A stretch of DNA of 26,886 nt. Source: Pelomyxa schiedti. Taxonomy: Eukaryota; Evosea; Pelobiontida; Pelomyxidae. The position numbers were made by a program, and so were the translations under genes. Shown here piece by piece: positions 8,953 through 18,897 of this stretch. The stretch is taken from the NCBI GenBank assembly GCA_020536535.1, contig JAHLWZ010000521.1, positions 4,250-31,135 of the forward strand, given 5' to 3'. Below the pieces are notes generated by a model. It saw only the letters and a program-made list of their open reading frames with translations. It had not been told where the DNA came from and ran no database searches. The stretch's first letter is position 1, and the number at the start of each line of letters is the position of its first letter.

Positions 8953-11472
8953 ATGAGCGCCGACGACGCTTCGTCTGCTCACGTCGTCGGGCCCGAAGAG
9001 GCGAAACCGCAGGCCGACGGCGCACAAGTTGGGGCCGAAGAGGAGCGAAGGGACGCGCGAGGCGGCACCGACGACGGTTCAGCTACGAAGGGACACGGCG
9101 ACGCGGATCGGGACCAACCGCCAACAACTACAGACGACGAAGACTTCAACCAACGGCCAACGGAAACTGAAACGGAAACAGAAACGAAAAAACCTCAACC
9201 GCAACCGCCGTGTGACTGTGACAATGAGCCGAGTGGTAGCCGTGATTGTGAGAAAGAAGGATGTGAATACAAATGTGACACTGACACTGTGGCAAATATC
9301 ACGCCTGATGCGAGTGTTGTTGCAGTCACGAGCAGTGACACTCCTGTTACTGTCAAAAATGAAGTAGCAACAATCACAGAAGAAACGAAAACCGCACTGG
9401 AGGAGGGTGTAGAATGTGAGAACATAAGCACATGTATAACTGTGGAGAAAGGATCGAATACTGAGGCCTGTGATGTTGCGAGTGTTAGTACCACTGTAGA
9501 GGAAGGGGCTGGAGGTACAGTGGTAGTTCCTGGACTGGGAGAAGCATGCAACTGTGACCAAGATATAAAAGCTTCCGAAACGAATACTACTGCTACCGAA
9601 CTGCCTGGAATTGCTGAAGGTAAGCGGCGTGTGGATCCTACCCCTATTCCAGAAGATTGCACAACAAAGGATGCCGCTTCCGGGAGCAGTGGAGACAACG
9701 TTTCCAATTGTGTGCCGACGGGGCCAGATTTATCAGTCCCAATTGTCGATGCCGTTGAAAGGAAGCCCCCTGCGTCTGTGCCACAATTAGATCCTACGGG
9801 TAATACGAAAGTTCCAGAAGTAGACATCAGAAAGACAGAGGAAGCAGTGGTAACAGTACTGACTAAACTTGAAATTGAGCCAGAGAAAGGTCTGGAAACG
9901 GAAGTTGCAGTAGAAACGCATAGTACACCAATAGACAATCCTACTCAAGAAAAAGATTTAACAAAATCCATTGACATGACCAAGCTTGAACCCAATTCTA
10001 CCGTTGAGTCTGTGCATGACTTGACGGTTGCAAATACATCGTCTGCCCATGAAACGACCAAAGATTCTCCACCAATTCAAAAGGAAACCAGCTCTAACCC
10101 TGTAATTATTTCCGAGACTCAACCGGATCAGGCAACAACCCCCAGCGCCCTCAACCCTCCAGAACACCCAACGGTCTCGGTAATTACACCAGAAGTGCAA
10201 ATAACCAGAAAAGGGGGTGACGTAGAACCTCAAATTACTCCTCATTCCGGAAAAGCTACAAGCTGCTGCTGCGATAGTTGCACAGCTAAAAAGAAAACAG
10301 AAAACGATAATAAATCAAACGAACTACACGGTTTGCAGCTTCCTAAACTTCCTCTACTACCTCAGCAACAAACCCAAACTTCTTCATCACCACAGCAAAC
10401 CTCCGAAAAACCCCTACCAGAAAAGCAAAGCACTTTACACCAACGGGCAATATATCACCAACGCCAAGCCGTTTTAGATGGTGGAATAGGGATTTGTGGT
10501 ATATGTGCATGTAACAATCTACTCCAAAAGCCTCACTTCACCAAACAACAGTTTGAACTGATTGCAGACTCCCTTGCCCCTGATTCCCCACCACCACCGG
10601 AAGTTCCTAGTGGGGTTCTCACAGCTGCACAAGGTGCTGCCCTTAATTCCAGACAACAAAGCCCCACCTCCAGCAGTTCTCTATCACTATCTTCATTTTT
10701 CTCTTCAGTGTCCTCATCATCCTTCTTTGGAGACCGACGCTCTTCACCTTCTTCAAATGGAAACGGTGCCAGAGCAACCTCCCAAGCGAAAGCAATTGAT
10801 GGCCGGCATAAATTTGCCCTAGGGCTTGGCTTCTACGACGCAAACGTTGTAATATACGCATTGCAGATGGTTGGCCTGTGTTGCATCTGGCATGACATTC
10901 GCATACAGGTTGACACTCACAACCTCGTTTTCAAAAAGCCATCATCATCAAGCACCACCCTGAGTTCCCCATTCTCAGTCTCGCTTCCCGCCCTACCATC
11001 TACACCAGTCTCAACTACCCAACTTTCACCAATTCCCTCACCAACCCCTCCAATTCCAATTCAGTCACCATCCACAACAGCATCATCATCAATTCCGGCA
11101 CAAACACCCTCAACAACCTCAACATCAGATAGTAATCTCACCCTTCTTGGGGTTGTGGTTAATGTAGCACAGCCTGTTAAGTGGGGAGGCATGTCATTTG
11201 GTGCCACCGGTGGGTCATTACTGTCAGCCCTCGGAATGGGCCCGCTATCACTGACTAGGCACTGGATATCCTGCCGCAGTGTGGATGACACTTGGTATGC
11301 ATTCGATTCCACGCACAGCACTCCGGATTTGATTGGAACAGTTGTGGAAGCGGCCGCATTCCTCAATGCCTGCATCAAGGTTGGTGCTACTGTAATCAAA
11401 GTATTCAAAAAATCCCGCAAAGACCACACGGATGACAATGACTGGGTCCATGTGGAAAACGGCAGCAGTTAA
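8953..11472 (+). CDS. Large Josephin-domain deubiquitinase, intronless
   Basis: One uninterrupted frame gives 839 residues from the first ATG. Residues 1 to about 490 are disordered and Thr/Glu/Asp-rich, with small Cys clusters (CDCD, CCCDSC). A split Josephin domain follows. IYHQRQ supplies the catalytic Gln (about 505). GICGICACNNLLQ supplies the nucleophile, most likely Cys 515. FYDANVVIYALQMVGL is the core helix. RHWISCRS (His about 770) and WYAFDS (Asp about 785) complete the triad. Known: Josephins (ataxin-3, JOSD1/2) are cysteine deubiquitinases. Odd points: the family motif CAxHALNN reads CGICACNN, so His is replaced by Cys. About 120 residues of Ser/Thr/Pro-rich sequence interrupt the domain before the His segment, and another such tract follows CNNLLQ. 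It is intronless while its neighbours are dense with introns. The gene is convergent with the ATP-grasp gene. Confidence 0.85.
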   Translation: MSADDASSAHVVGPEEAKPQADGAQVGAEEERRDARGGTDDGSATKGHGDADRDQPPTTTDDEDFNQRPTETETETETKKPQPQPPCDCDNEPSGSRDCEKEGCEYKCDTDTVANITPDASVVAVTSSDTPVTVKNEVATITEETKTALEEGVECENISTCITVEKGSNTEACDVASVSTTVEEGAGGTVVVPGLGEACNCDQDIKASETNTTATELPGIAEGKRRVDPTPIPEDCTTKDAASGSSGDNVSNCVPTGPDLSVPIVDAVERKPPASVPQLDPTGNTKVPEVDIRKTEEAVVTVLTKLEIEPEKGLETEVAVETHSTPIDNPTQEKDLTKSIDMTKLEPNSTVESVHDLTVANTSSAHETTKDSPPIQKETSSNPVIISETQPDQATTPSALNPPEHPTVSVITPEVQITRKGGDVEPQITPHSGKATSCCCDSCTAKKKTENDNKSNELHGLQLPKLPLLPQQQTQTSSSPQQTSEKPLPEKQSTLHQRAIYHQRQAVLDGGIGICGICACNNLLQKPHFTKQQFELIADSLAPDSPPPPEVPSGVLTAAQGAALNSRQQSPTSSSSLSLSSFFSSVSSSSFFGDRRSSPSSNGNGARATSQAKAIDGRHKFALGLGFYDANVVIYALQMVGLCCIWHDIRIQVDTHNLVFKKPSSSSTTLSSPFSVSLPALPSTPVSTTQLSPIPSPTPPIPIQSPSTTASSSIPAQTPSTTSTSDSNLTLLGVVVNVAQPVKWGGMSFGATGGSLLSALGMGPLSLTRHWISCRSVDDTWYAFDSTHSTPDLIGTVVEAAAFLNACIKVGATVIKVFKKSRKDHTDDNDWVHVENGSS

Positions 11473-11670
11473 CAACACATTTTTGTTTATTTTTTCCACA
11501 CAAACAGTTTTCATTTCACCTTCAACACGAGAAAGAAAAGATAAAACAAAAGTTTTCCCTTGTACAACTTTTGGTGTAGAAAAAAGCAACAAAGTATTTT
11601 TTTTAAAATACACAATAGTGTTGTACACTAGGTACTACAAAGTAGGGTGTGGATGTGTCTGTATGTGGCT

Positions 11671-13977
11671 TCAGGAAGAACCTTGGCCCCAGAATCCAAG
11701 CAGAGTGCGTAGGGGATTAGTGGGCCATGTTATGCTGGGGTGCTGTGTGTGGTGAATGTTTGGTGGGGTTTCAATGGGAGGTGGGGAGGGCAATACCGGC
11801 GTTGCTGGTGCTGTATCGGAGGTATTGGTTGGTGGTTGAGCTGGGAGTGTGAGGGTGAACTTGGCGAATGCGGAAATGTGCGTTGAATTGGGTGATGCGG
11901 CACGGCCGAGAGTTGGGGAGGAGTCTGTTATTGGAATTGGTGAGGTCCTTGTGGATACCGGAAGGGAGGAGTTCAAAGGTGCAGAGGGCAAAGGGGGCTC
12001 CCTGGATGGCAAGTTTTCGGCAGTTGGGGTGGAACTTAAAATTTGCCCGCTGGCATCCTGGAATTGTTGTTGCAGTAACTGCTGTTGTTGGACTAGTTGT
12101 TGATGTTGCTTGTAGCTGATTGCGATACTTATTATAGTATCCGCAAATGTAAATGCAGCTGTGGTTGAGGTGTACAAAAACAAGGCTGGATCAACCATCT
12201 CTACCCCCAGTAAAACAAACTTACACTCGTCATCCCGCGCAATATCAATGCGCATGTAAGGTACAATATTATCCGCTACAGATTTTCCAAGGGAAAATCT
12301 TGAGCCGCATGTGCACAAATATGTACATCCAATAGAGCCGCAAGTGCACTCGCCAATCTGCTTATCATTCAATACGGAAAGAGTAGATTTATGCACAGTG
12401 ATAGCAAAGAATAGCTCGTCGTCCGTGGGCAAGTGGTGTGTGCATAAGGCTCCATGCTCTTGTTGTGTGCTATACTCGCACACGGTATTGTTGTTGTGCC
12501 GATGTGTGTGGTGGGTATGAGTGGTATGAGCAGGCTGGCCACTGGCTGGAGGTGAACGCGCAACACGGCGCACGCAGTGCGAAAACATCCCATTGAAGAA
12601 AATGAAGCTTAGTTCCCCTTGATCAGAACGAGTAATGCAACGCAGGAGACGGTGAGTAACTAGCTTGCCGCCTTCACATGCTCTTCGCATTAGTGACAGG
12701 CGCTGCTGTACCTGATCCGAAAAAGTTGGTGCGTTCGTAGCATAATTTACAGGACCAACTCCTTCTAGTGATACATAAACAGGGAAGCAATCGCCAGTTA
12801 ATGGGGCACTTCCTACAGCAGGTTTCACCAGAGCATTTACCCAACCGCGATCTCGTAATAGACCAGATAATAGCAAGGAGTCCGTAGCAACTGTATTGAC
12901 AAATGTTACAGGGCATGAAGAGGATGTTTGCGGTTCCAAAACGGCTTCGGGTAGCCACATCAAAGGAGGAGATTGCCGGAACTCTTTACTGTTGTCATGG
13001 TGATGCCTGGTGTGGCGGTGGTGCTTGTGAGCTTGCACGGGAGAAAGGTTGGCAGTGGAATCTTGAGGAAGGAAGAACATGGGCGCACAAACGATTCCAC
13101 GTTGGGACAGGTCGTGCATGCACTGGCATCTATCAAGTGACCACTCAATCGCATCAATTGGATTCAATAGGCACGCAACCTATGTGAATGCATTAGGTTT
13201 GCTCAAAGATACTAACTTTGCGTCACATGTTGTATGTGGAGCCAGCACAGAGGAAAAGATCTTTGCCCTTGGCAAAGGTCTTTTGGCACAAATGTGCTTG
13301 GTGTGGGAAGGGGATGTCACCTTTGAAACAGAATTCGCCCATTCTTTAAAAGAGCGCAGATGTTTGTGAATATTCCAAACACTTCGTACAACTACCACAT
13401 CAAACGATGACCACACAACATTGGGGTCATCCCATACAACGATACTGACAACGCTCCTCCCATCCACAGCATTTGTACTGAAACCTGGGGTACCACAGTT
13501 TATATTGCCAGATGGCATTTGTGAAGTATTCGGGCATCCTATAAGATTCGAGTTCAAAACTCCATATGCAGGAGGATTTCCCTCAAAAACAGAGGCTTTC
13601 ATCAGAGAGGATAAAGCGGAAGTTTGTCTTGTCCCTGAGATGCATTGGTCTATATTAGTAGTAGGAGGGGCAAAAATAGTCTGTTGCCCAGGATCATCAT
13701 TTCTTGGGGAACGGGGCGGTGTTGCAATAGTAGAGTTCCTGGTGGGGGAAGATGACAGAGCGCGGGGAGTTATGGGATGCAAAGGAGACAGCGGGGTAGT
13801 AGAAAGAGGGTTTCCGCCAGTTCCAAGGTAAATTGGTGTCAGTAGGGGCGTAGCTGAAGGCGAGGCAGGAGAAGAAGGATTTGGTGAACTAGACAGCCTC
13901 TGCTGTAACGCCAACAACAACGAGTAATTGTCTTGGTGCGAAACAGCGTCCAATGATGAAACTATGGCAATACGCAT
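11671..13977 (-). CDS. ATP-grasp domain protein of glutathione-synthetase-like type
   Basis: Two exons (13213-13977, 11671-13179) flank a 33-nt intron, giving about 757 residues. The start MRIAIVSSLDAVSHQD fits the usual N-terminus of this ATP-grasp family, although the frame stays open upstream to about 14088 without an ATG. Seen: WSSFDVVVVRSVWNIHKH (family: D.VvvRs.WdY..H), NPIDAIEWSLDRC (NPp..i.Wn.DK), the adenine-binding strand VNALVKPAVGS (Lys about 374), GELSFIFFNGMFSHCVRR (GE.Slvff.g.fSHav.K), and PYMRIDIARDD followed by VEMVDPALFLY (yaRvD....ElElieP.LFL). Known: these proteins ligate a carboxylate to an amine or thiol using ATP and Mg; bacterial relatives exist. The substrate is unknown. 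His-rich (HKHHRHTRHHH, THTHHTHRH) and Ser/Pro-rich insertions sit in loops, and the C-terminal 170 residues are Gln/Pro/Thr-rich. Annotation without the intron would split it into two ORFs. Confidence 0.78.
13180..13212 (-). other. 33-nt intron carrying an in-frame stop
   Basis: Donor GTATCT (the same hexamer opens an intron in the Rab1 gene), branch-point-like CTAAT and acceptor CATAG. The frame is the same on both sides because 33 is a multiple of three, and the intron's last codon is TAG. Removing it joins DAKL to VACLLNPIDAIEW, which restores the family's spacing to the NP motif. At 33 nt it is the shortest intron I infer here. Confidence 0.7.
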
Positions 13978-14099
13978 TGACGTCGCAGATACAAACAAAG
14001 AACAAGCTGTTATCCCAGATCTTTTTTGTTTATCGTCGTGGTCGCTTTCCTTCGGAAAATAACTTTCAAGTACGGTAGATCGCAGCAAAGTGCGTGTCG

Positions 14100-14330
14100 G
14101 CTCGTCTTCGCAGCCTGTGTGTCTTTTTTATTATTTTTTATGTTGGCGAGTTGGGTGAAAATTGTTAACCGGTAGACATCTGTAAGAATGTGGAAGGTTC
14201 TGTTAACGACGGTTGACGATGATAGAATTTCTATCCCTTCCCGAACAAGAGAAGCCGAGCTGCCATCTGGAAATGAACCTTTGTGACTCATCACCCTAAG
14301 TCTCTCCAATAAGTCCCCGGAGGTACCCAC
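14100..14330 (-). CDS. Candidate exon of unassigned gene
   Basis: A minus-strand frame reads GDLLERLRVMSH, then REGIEILSSSTVVNRTFHIL. It is amphipathic and protein-like, unlike the surrounding frames. It lies between the ATP-grasp start (13977) and the Vps55-like start (14475). It could be an upstream exon of the ATP-grasp gene, with a possible intron of about 66 nt beginning GTCTACC near 14180, but the phases do not join cleanly. It could also be a tiny separate gene. The helical pattern recalls SNARE or BLOC subunits, but I cannot support a family. Confidence 0.3.
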
Positions 14331-14474
14331 CGATGTCGCCTGCCCTCGTCCTCAGTCACCCAGTCTCTTCAGAGGGAATCTCCGTGAAACTTAAGAAGAA
14401 CAAAGAAAACAAAAAAAACCGAAACCCCGAACGAACGTTTGATCGGCCGATAATTACGAGCGGATAGGAGGATA

Positions 14475-14843
14475 ATGGGTTGTTCGTTTGAGCATTTCAT
14501 ATGGTCTGTCATTTGGTTCTTCTGTTTGATCCTCAGCTGGGGCCTAGCCTTTCTCGCCGCAGGTGCGTTGTGACTCTTGCTTCCCACAATTCCCTTTTCC
14601 CCAGTCTCTTACCCGCTGCTTTTGATTCTTCTTTCCTATTGGGATCCCATAGTTGTGTATGTGTTTGTGTCACCATTCGCGGCGTGCCTTGATTTCTGTT
14701 TACCCTTCGAAAGAGTCCTCATGAAAGGTATAGTTCGTTCACATAGAAATTCGTTTTTTTTTTTTTTTTAACAAACAGGTTCAGGTGTTGGATTACCACT
14801 GTTTTGTGCTCGGCGCATGGTCGAGGGCCACGTGGGGTGCTAG
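14475..14843 (+). CDS. Small multi-pass membrane protein, Vps55/OB-RGRP-like
   Basis: Three exons (14475-14562, 14605-14727, 14779-14843) give 91 residues with matching phase-1 introns of 42 and 51 nt. The first exon is a strongly hydrophobic segment (HFIWSVIWFFCLILSWGLAF). The second gives YWDPIVVYVFVSP, comparable to the family's YWPLFVLFFYILSP. The third gives SGVGLPLFCARRMVEGHVG, comparable to SAFGLPIVFARAHLIEWGA of human LEPROTL1. Known: Vps55 works with Vps68 in late endosome-to-vacuole sorting. The protein is shorter than the family (about 120-140) and lacks the expected fourth membrane segment and the FLTG motif, so it is either missing further exons after 14840, diverged, or misassigned. 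Confidence 0.42.
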
Positions 14844-15274
14844 CCCACCTATTCCACCCACATTCACCCCATAATGCCATTCTGTATTGTCTTTACTTGA
14901 TCAAATTTCCAGTATCTGTGCAGCTTTTTCCTCTATCCATGTGCCTCTGCACTTAGAGTCCCCCTTTTTTTTTTCCCTTGCACTGTAGGGTGGGTGTAGG
15001 ATTTCTCCCAGAGTCCTTTCAATTGGCCCCACCACTAGATTTTGGCTCTGAACAAGTGTTGATTGCTTGAAGCTGTGCCATTGCCAACTATTTGTTTTCG
15101 TTGATGGTGTAATGACCCCCACATTGTGGGTTTGGAAAAAGAAGGTCTTTTTTCTTCAGTGCAAGCTCCATGTTCTGAGATCTGGCCATCGATGCCCAAA
15201 AGGTCCCTTCCATCTTTGTTTTTTAAAGAAAACCAACGAAAAAACCAAACCAACGACACACAATTTTGACGTAG
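14844..15274. other. Spacer, possible unresolved 3' exon of the upstream gene
   Basis: No convincing gene. Hydrophobic frames at about 14880-14960 could encode the missing last membrane helix of the 14475 gene, but I found no splice that joins them cleanly. The rest would be the 5' region of the gene at 15275. Confidence 0.35.
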
Positions 15275-18200
15275 ATGCGGCAACAGTTACGTACGAAGAT
15301 CCAATGGCTGTGCGGGGGCTGTGGTAACCGTAGTGCCCTGGTGACCACATGTGTACTCAAGAGCACGACAATTTTGTCACTGTTGTTGCTCTGGTTGTGT
15401 ATATGCAAAGCCGCTGCCGAGTCGGCTCAAATAACGACGCTTACGACGGCACCGTATGGTGCACAAACTCACCAACAAACACGGGAAAACGACTGGGAGT
15501 TTGTGCCTACAACGGTTACAAACTTGGGGGGTACTGATGGTACGCGTGCTTTTTAGGCTTTTTTTTTCTTTTAATTGTGAGAAGGTTACGGTTTTAGCAC
15601 AAGAGAACTTCTAGAGGTCAGTGATAAGGACAGAGACAGGGCAAAGAAGTACACGTGTTATTTTCTCCCGCGTGTCAGCTAACAAAAACATGTAGACTCA
15701 TAGATGGAACAGGCAATTTGCCTCGATATATTTATTTTACGAACAGTATGCAACTAAAAAAAGTGGATTCTTGTTTTTGTTGCAACTGTTCTGTTGATGT
15801 AACGTTTGAAGACTGTGATTATTTAACATATGCTGAGGTAAGATTTGGAATGTATTTTTCAATACTTAGAGATATTTTTTCTTTGGTTTAGTCTCTTTTG
15901 TTGAGCTCAGGAGTGATATTGGTCATTGCTCTGTTTATTCTTTTGTTTGTTGCAACTATCACTTGGTGCTGCCGACCATTTTGTGGTGGCTGCCATCCTA
16001 GCAAAGGTACTTTCTTCCCTGAGTTTGGTAAATGCCCTGTATATCAATTCATTCCGCAAGGTACCTGCTGCCCTGACAGATCTGCCTGGGATGCAAAATA
16101 TGACGGTTATAAGAAAAAAAATCTGAGGTAATAATCTTGTTGACTGAAGAATCTTAACATTCCACACAGAATAGGGCAAGTTGTATTTATAGTGTTTCTT
16201 GCTTGTATTCTGTATGCTCTTTTCCCTTGCCAACACAGTCCTTATTATTTGCCAGACCATTTACAGTGCTTGGTCTGGCAGGTACGATTTCTTTTTCAAG
16301 TGCCATCAACAATGTAGAAACAACGTTCACTGGTATCTATTTTTTCCCCAGAAAGCTCTTTTCTTATTCATTTAGGAACCGCACAAGACATCTTGAATAG
16401 TATGCTGACTGTTGATGCTCAGGTACATTCGCCATTGTGTTGGCAGTTGGTCTTATATGAACAGTTTAAAGACCTGGAATCGAAGGGCATTTATTCCTTT
16501 TCTTCGGATGTCATACCGCAACTGGAGCAGGTTATAAATAAAACGACATATTATGTGGACAAATTGTTTGATTACGACGCACAAGTTAATAAGTTCGATA
16601 ACATAAGGTATTTTCGGAATTGTACCACAAATCGAAGTGTCAATTTTTCATTACACAATAGGAATGCCGTAATGTTTATCATTATTTTGCTTCCTTTCCT
16701 CTTCGGTGTTGCCGTTCTCGTCGGAATGTTTGTGATGAAGCCTTATTTAGTTGCACCGTAAGAATTAACACATAAAAACATTTATTAAGCAGCCACAGAT
16801 TAGCCATTTCTGGTCTGGTATTCTCAGGGCTTGCTTTATTCGCCACAAGTCTACATTACCCCATCTCATCAGGGGTTGGTGATTCTTGTACGGTAATTGA
16901 CGAAATGCTTGCATCTGGGGCTGACAATGCCACTGGGTGGGCTACCTTTGTAACTGACTGTAACCACTCCCGAGTGGCAGAAATATACAACGTATGCCAC
17001 TTTTAAACGGATCATCCTCACTCCAAAAAGGAAACTCAAAATGGAATCAATGACGCATATTCAGTATGCCCCTGTACAATAGGAACCACGTAACTTTAGG
17101 CAGGATTTTTGTGGTGCCTATGATGATGCCTGCACTGCCCAAGTACCTTGTGACGTGAATGGTGATGGCATTTATACTCCTGGTATGCAGCCAAAAGTTT
17201 TCTTCTGTACTTCCAACTCATGTTTTTTTTTTTCCCTTTCTTTTTTCCAGCTGAAATGTGCACGCCACTCAACTGTAGCTCATATCCTCCCAGTAGTTGT
17301 GCAACCCCCACCTCCGACGAAATCGACACTGTTTTAAACTTAGTGAGTAACAAGCCTGCTGACCATCCATTATAACAAATAATATAGCCTGTGGTGGACA
17401 TCACAGTAGGCTGTGTATATAATCCATCAGGGTTAATATTACCTACAGATTGCCCTTGGGACGAATCTATACGAGGCATCACCCTCAAACTAGTGAAAGA
17501 TAGATATCTAATGCTTATAGGGACATGCCCTGGTGTTCTCGTAGCTTGCGATTTTTACAATGATCCTGTGATTTCTTTACAAAATTGCTCAACGGAGTGT
17601 GATTACCCGGATATGCAGACCGCAGCTACAAATATGACCAACGCCTTGGTTCAGCTGGATGTGTAATGCCTTGAAATTCCGCCTCTTTTAAACGCCAACT
17701 AAACAAAAAGGTTTATTCAAATTCTCCATGATGATATTGAACCTTTACTTAATTGTGAATTTTTGATGGGGTTGTTTTACTCGACAAAAGATGAAGTATG
17801 TGTCATGCTGAGGTTTTTGCCCCGTTTTCTTGACATTCCACTCAAAACAATCCCAACAGCATTGCAATAATTTACATCATTATTTCCACTGCTGGAAGCT
17901 CAGTTTTCCTCTTCCCACTCAGCTACATGGCAATCGCCTCAATCAAGCGATACAATAAAAAGCATGTTCTTGGCTATGATGATGGTTCATCTTCATCCAG
18001 TGACAGTTCTTCAAGCTCAAGCTCGAGCGATAGTGACAGTGACAGTGATGACGAAAACTCAAAGAAACACAACAAACACCCCGATGGTGGTGCACTGGCT
18101 GTACCGATGGTCAAAATTGAGCACCCGGAAGAACCAAATGATGAAGAAGCTCCCCCTCCATTCTTCCCAGTTGTTGTACCAGCCGGAGACCCTGTTGCAC

Positions 18201-18457
18201 CAACTGTAACTCTTGTACCGCCAAGCGCAGATACCGCTGCTCATGAAGGTAGCTCGGAAGTGAGCCTGCAAAATAATACTGCAGACCACCACTCCTCTGT
18301 ATCGTCCTCATCCAGTTCCGAGAGCCATGAGTCTTCTGTAGCAGAAGTTCTTTGTACCGCCGATGAGACTACCCCAGTTATGCACGACGAAAATAACGGA
18401 GGTATCTCATCTCTACTGTTTGGTTTCTTTTCACTGACCACTACGCCAGATAGTTGA
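15275..18457 (+). CDS. Pentaspan membrane glycoprotein, tweety/prominin type
   Basis: About twelve exons: 15275-15530, 15629-15837, 15892-16127, 16170-16191, 16239-16332, 16376-16757, 16799-16991, 17083-17182, 17251-17342, 17388-17662, 17711-17812, 17860-18457. They give roughly 800-850 residues. Seen: a signal-like N-terminal hydrophobic segment (about residues 30-50); TM1 VILVIALFILLFVATI followed by a Cys-rich cytosolic turn WCCRPFCGGCHP; TM2; a first extracellular loop with helical heptads; paired TM3 and TM4 (FIIILLPFLFGVAVLVGMFV, then AISGLVFSGLALFA); a large second loop with many Cys and NxS/T sites; TM5 IAIIYIIISTAGSSVFLF; and an acidic Ser-rich cytosolic tail. Known: tweety and prominin proteins share this five-span, two-loop layout; prominins bind cholesterol in protrusions, and tweety proteins were proposed as volume-regulated channels. 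I cannot choose between them. The exon 1/2 junction and three in-frame possible introns are uncertain. Confidence 0.65.
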
Positions 18458-18897
18458 ACATTATGTAAATAATTTCCTTTCATTTCCCGAAAAAAAAAAA
18501 ATAAAAAGAAAGGGTCTATTTTTAGCGCTAAAGGAAGTTTCGTAGTTACGGGCATAACAAGGACTTGGTGGTGATAACAAAAAAAAAGCACAGCTGGACT
18601 ATGAACTAAGCGGAAGTGCATGTTTTTCGGTGTCCTGTACCTTGTCGGCTCGAAACGAATCTTGTCAAATGTTAGCATAGTTAAAAGAGGTGGTGTGGGT
18701 AAAAAAAAAAAGCTGTACCTCGAGAATGACTCGCATTTGGGTTAGTTCGAGCTCGGTGGTCCGGCGGAGTACCGTCCAGTTGTGGGGAAAAGTTTTCCCA
18801 AGAATCCAGTACAAAATCAGCATACGAAGTGCTATTTGAGAAAAGGTTGCAGAATGGTAGAATTTTTGAAGGATTGGTTGCACAGTTCAACTATGCA
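18458..18897. other. Intergenic spacer
   Basis: An A-rich run followed by AATAAA-like sequence (18490-18507) probably ends the pentaspan transcript. A frame from 18727 (MTRIWVSSSS) is open for about 35 codons and might be a first exon of the following ORF, but I cannot join them with confidence. Confidence 0.4.

Noticed and set aside
9079-9938. Minus-strand ORFs of 160 and 247 codons inside the Josephin gene
   Set aside because: Antisense shadows of a low-complexity Thr/Val-rich coding region.
13180-14088. Two separate genes (302 and 498 codons) in place of one ATP-grasp gene
   Set aside because: Both halves are in the same frame and each holds complementary ATP-grasp motifs; a short intron explains the stop between them.
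14369-14587. Minus-strand ORF opposite the Vps55-like first exon
   Set aside because: The plus strand there has a start codon, a membrane segment and phased introns; the minus frame has no family features and no exit splice.
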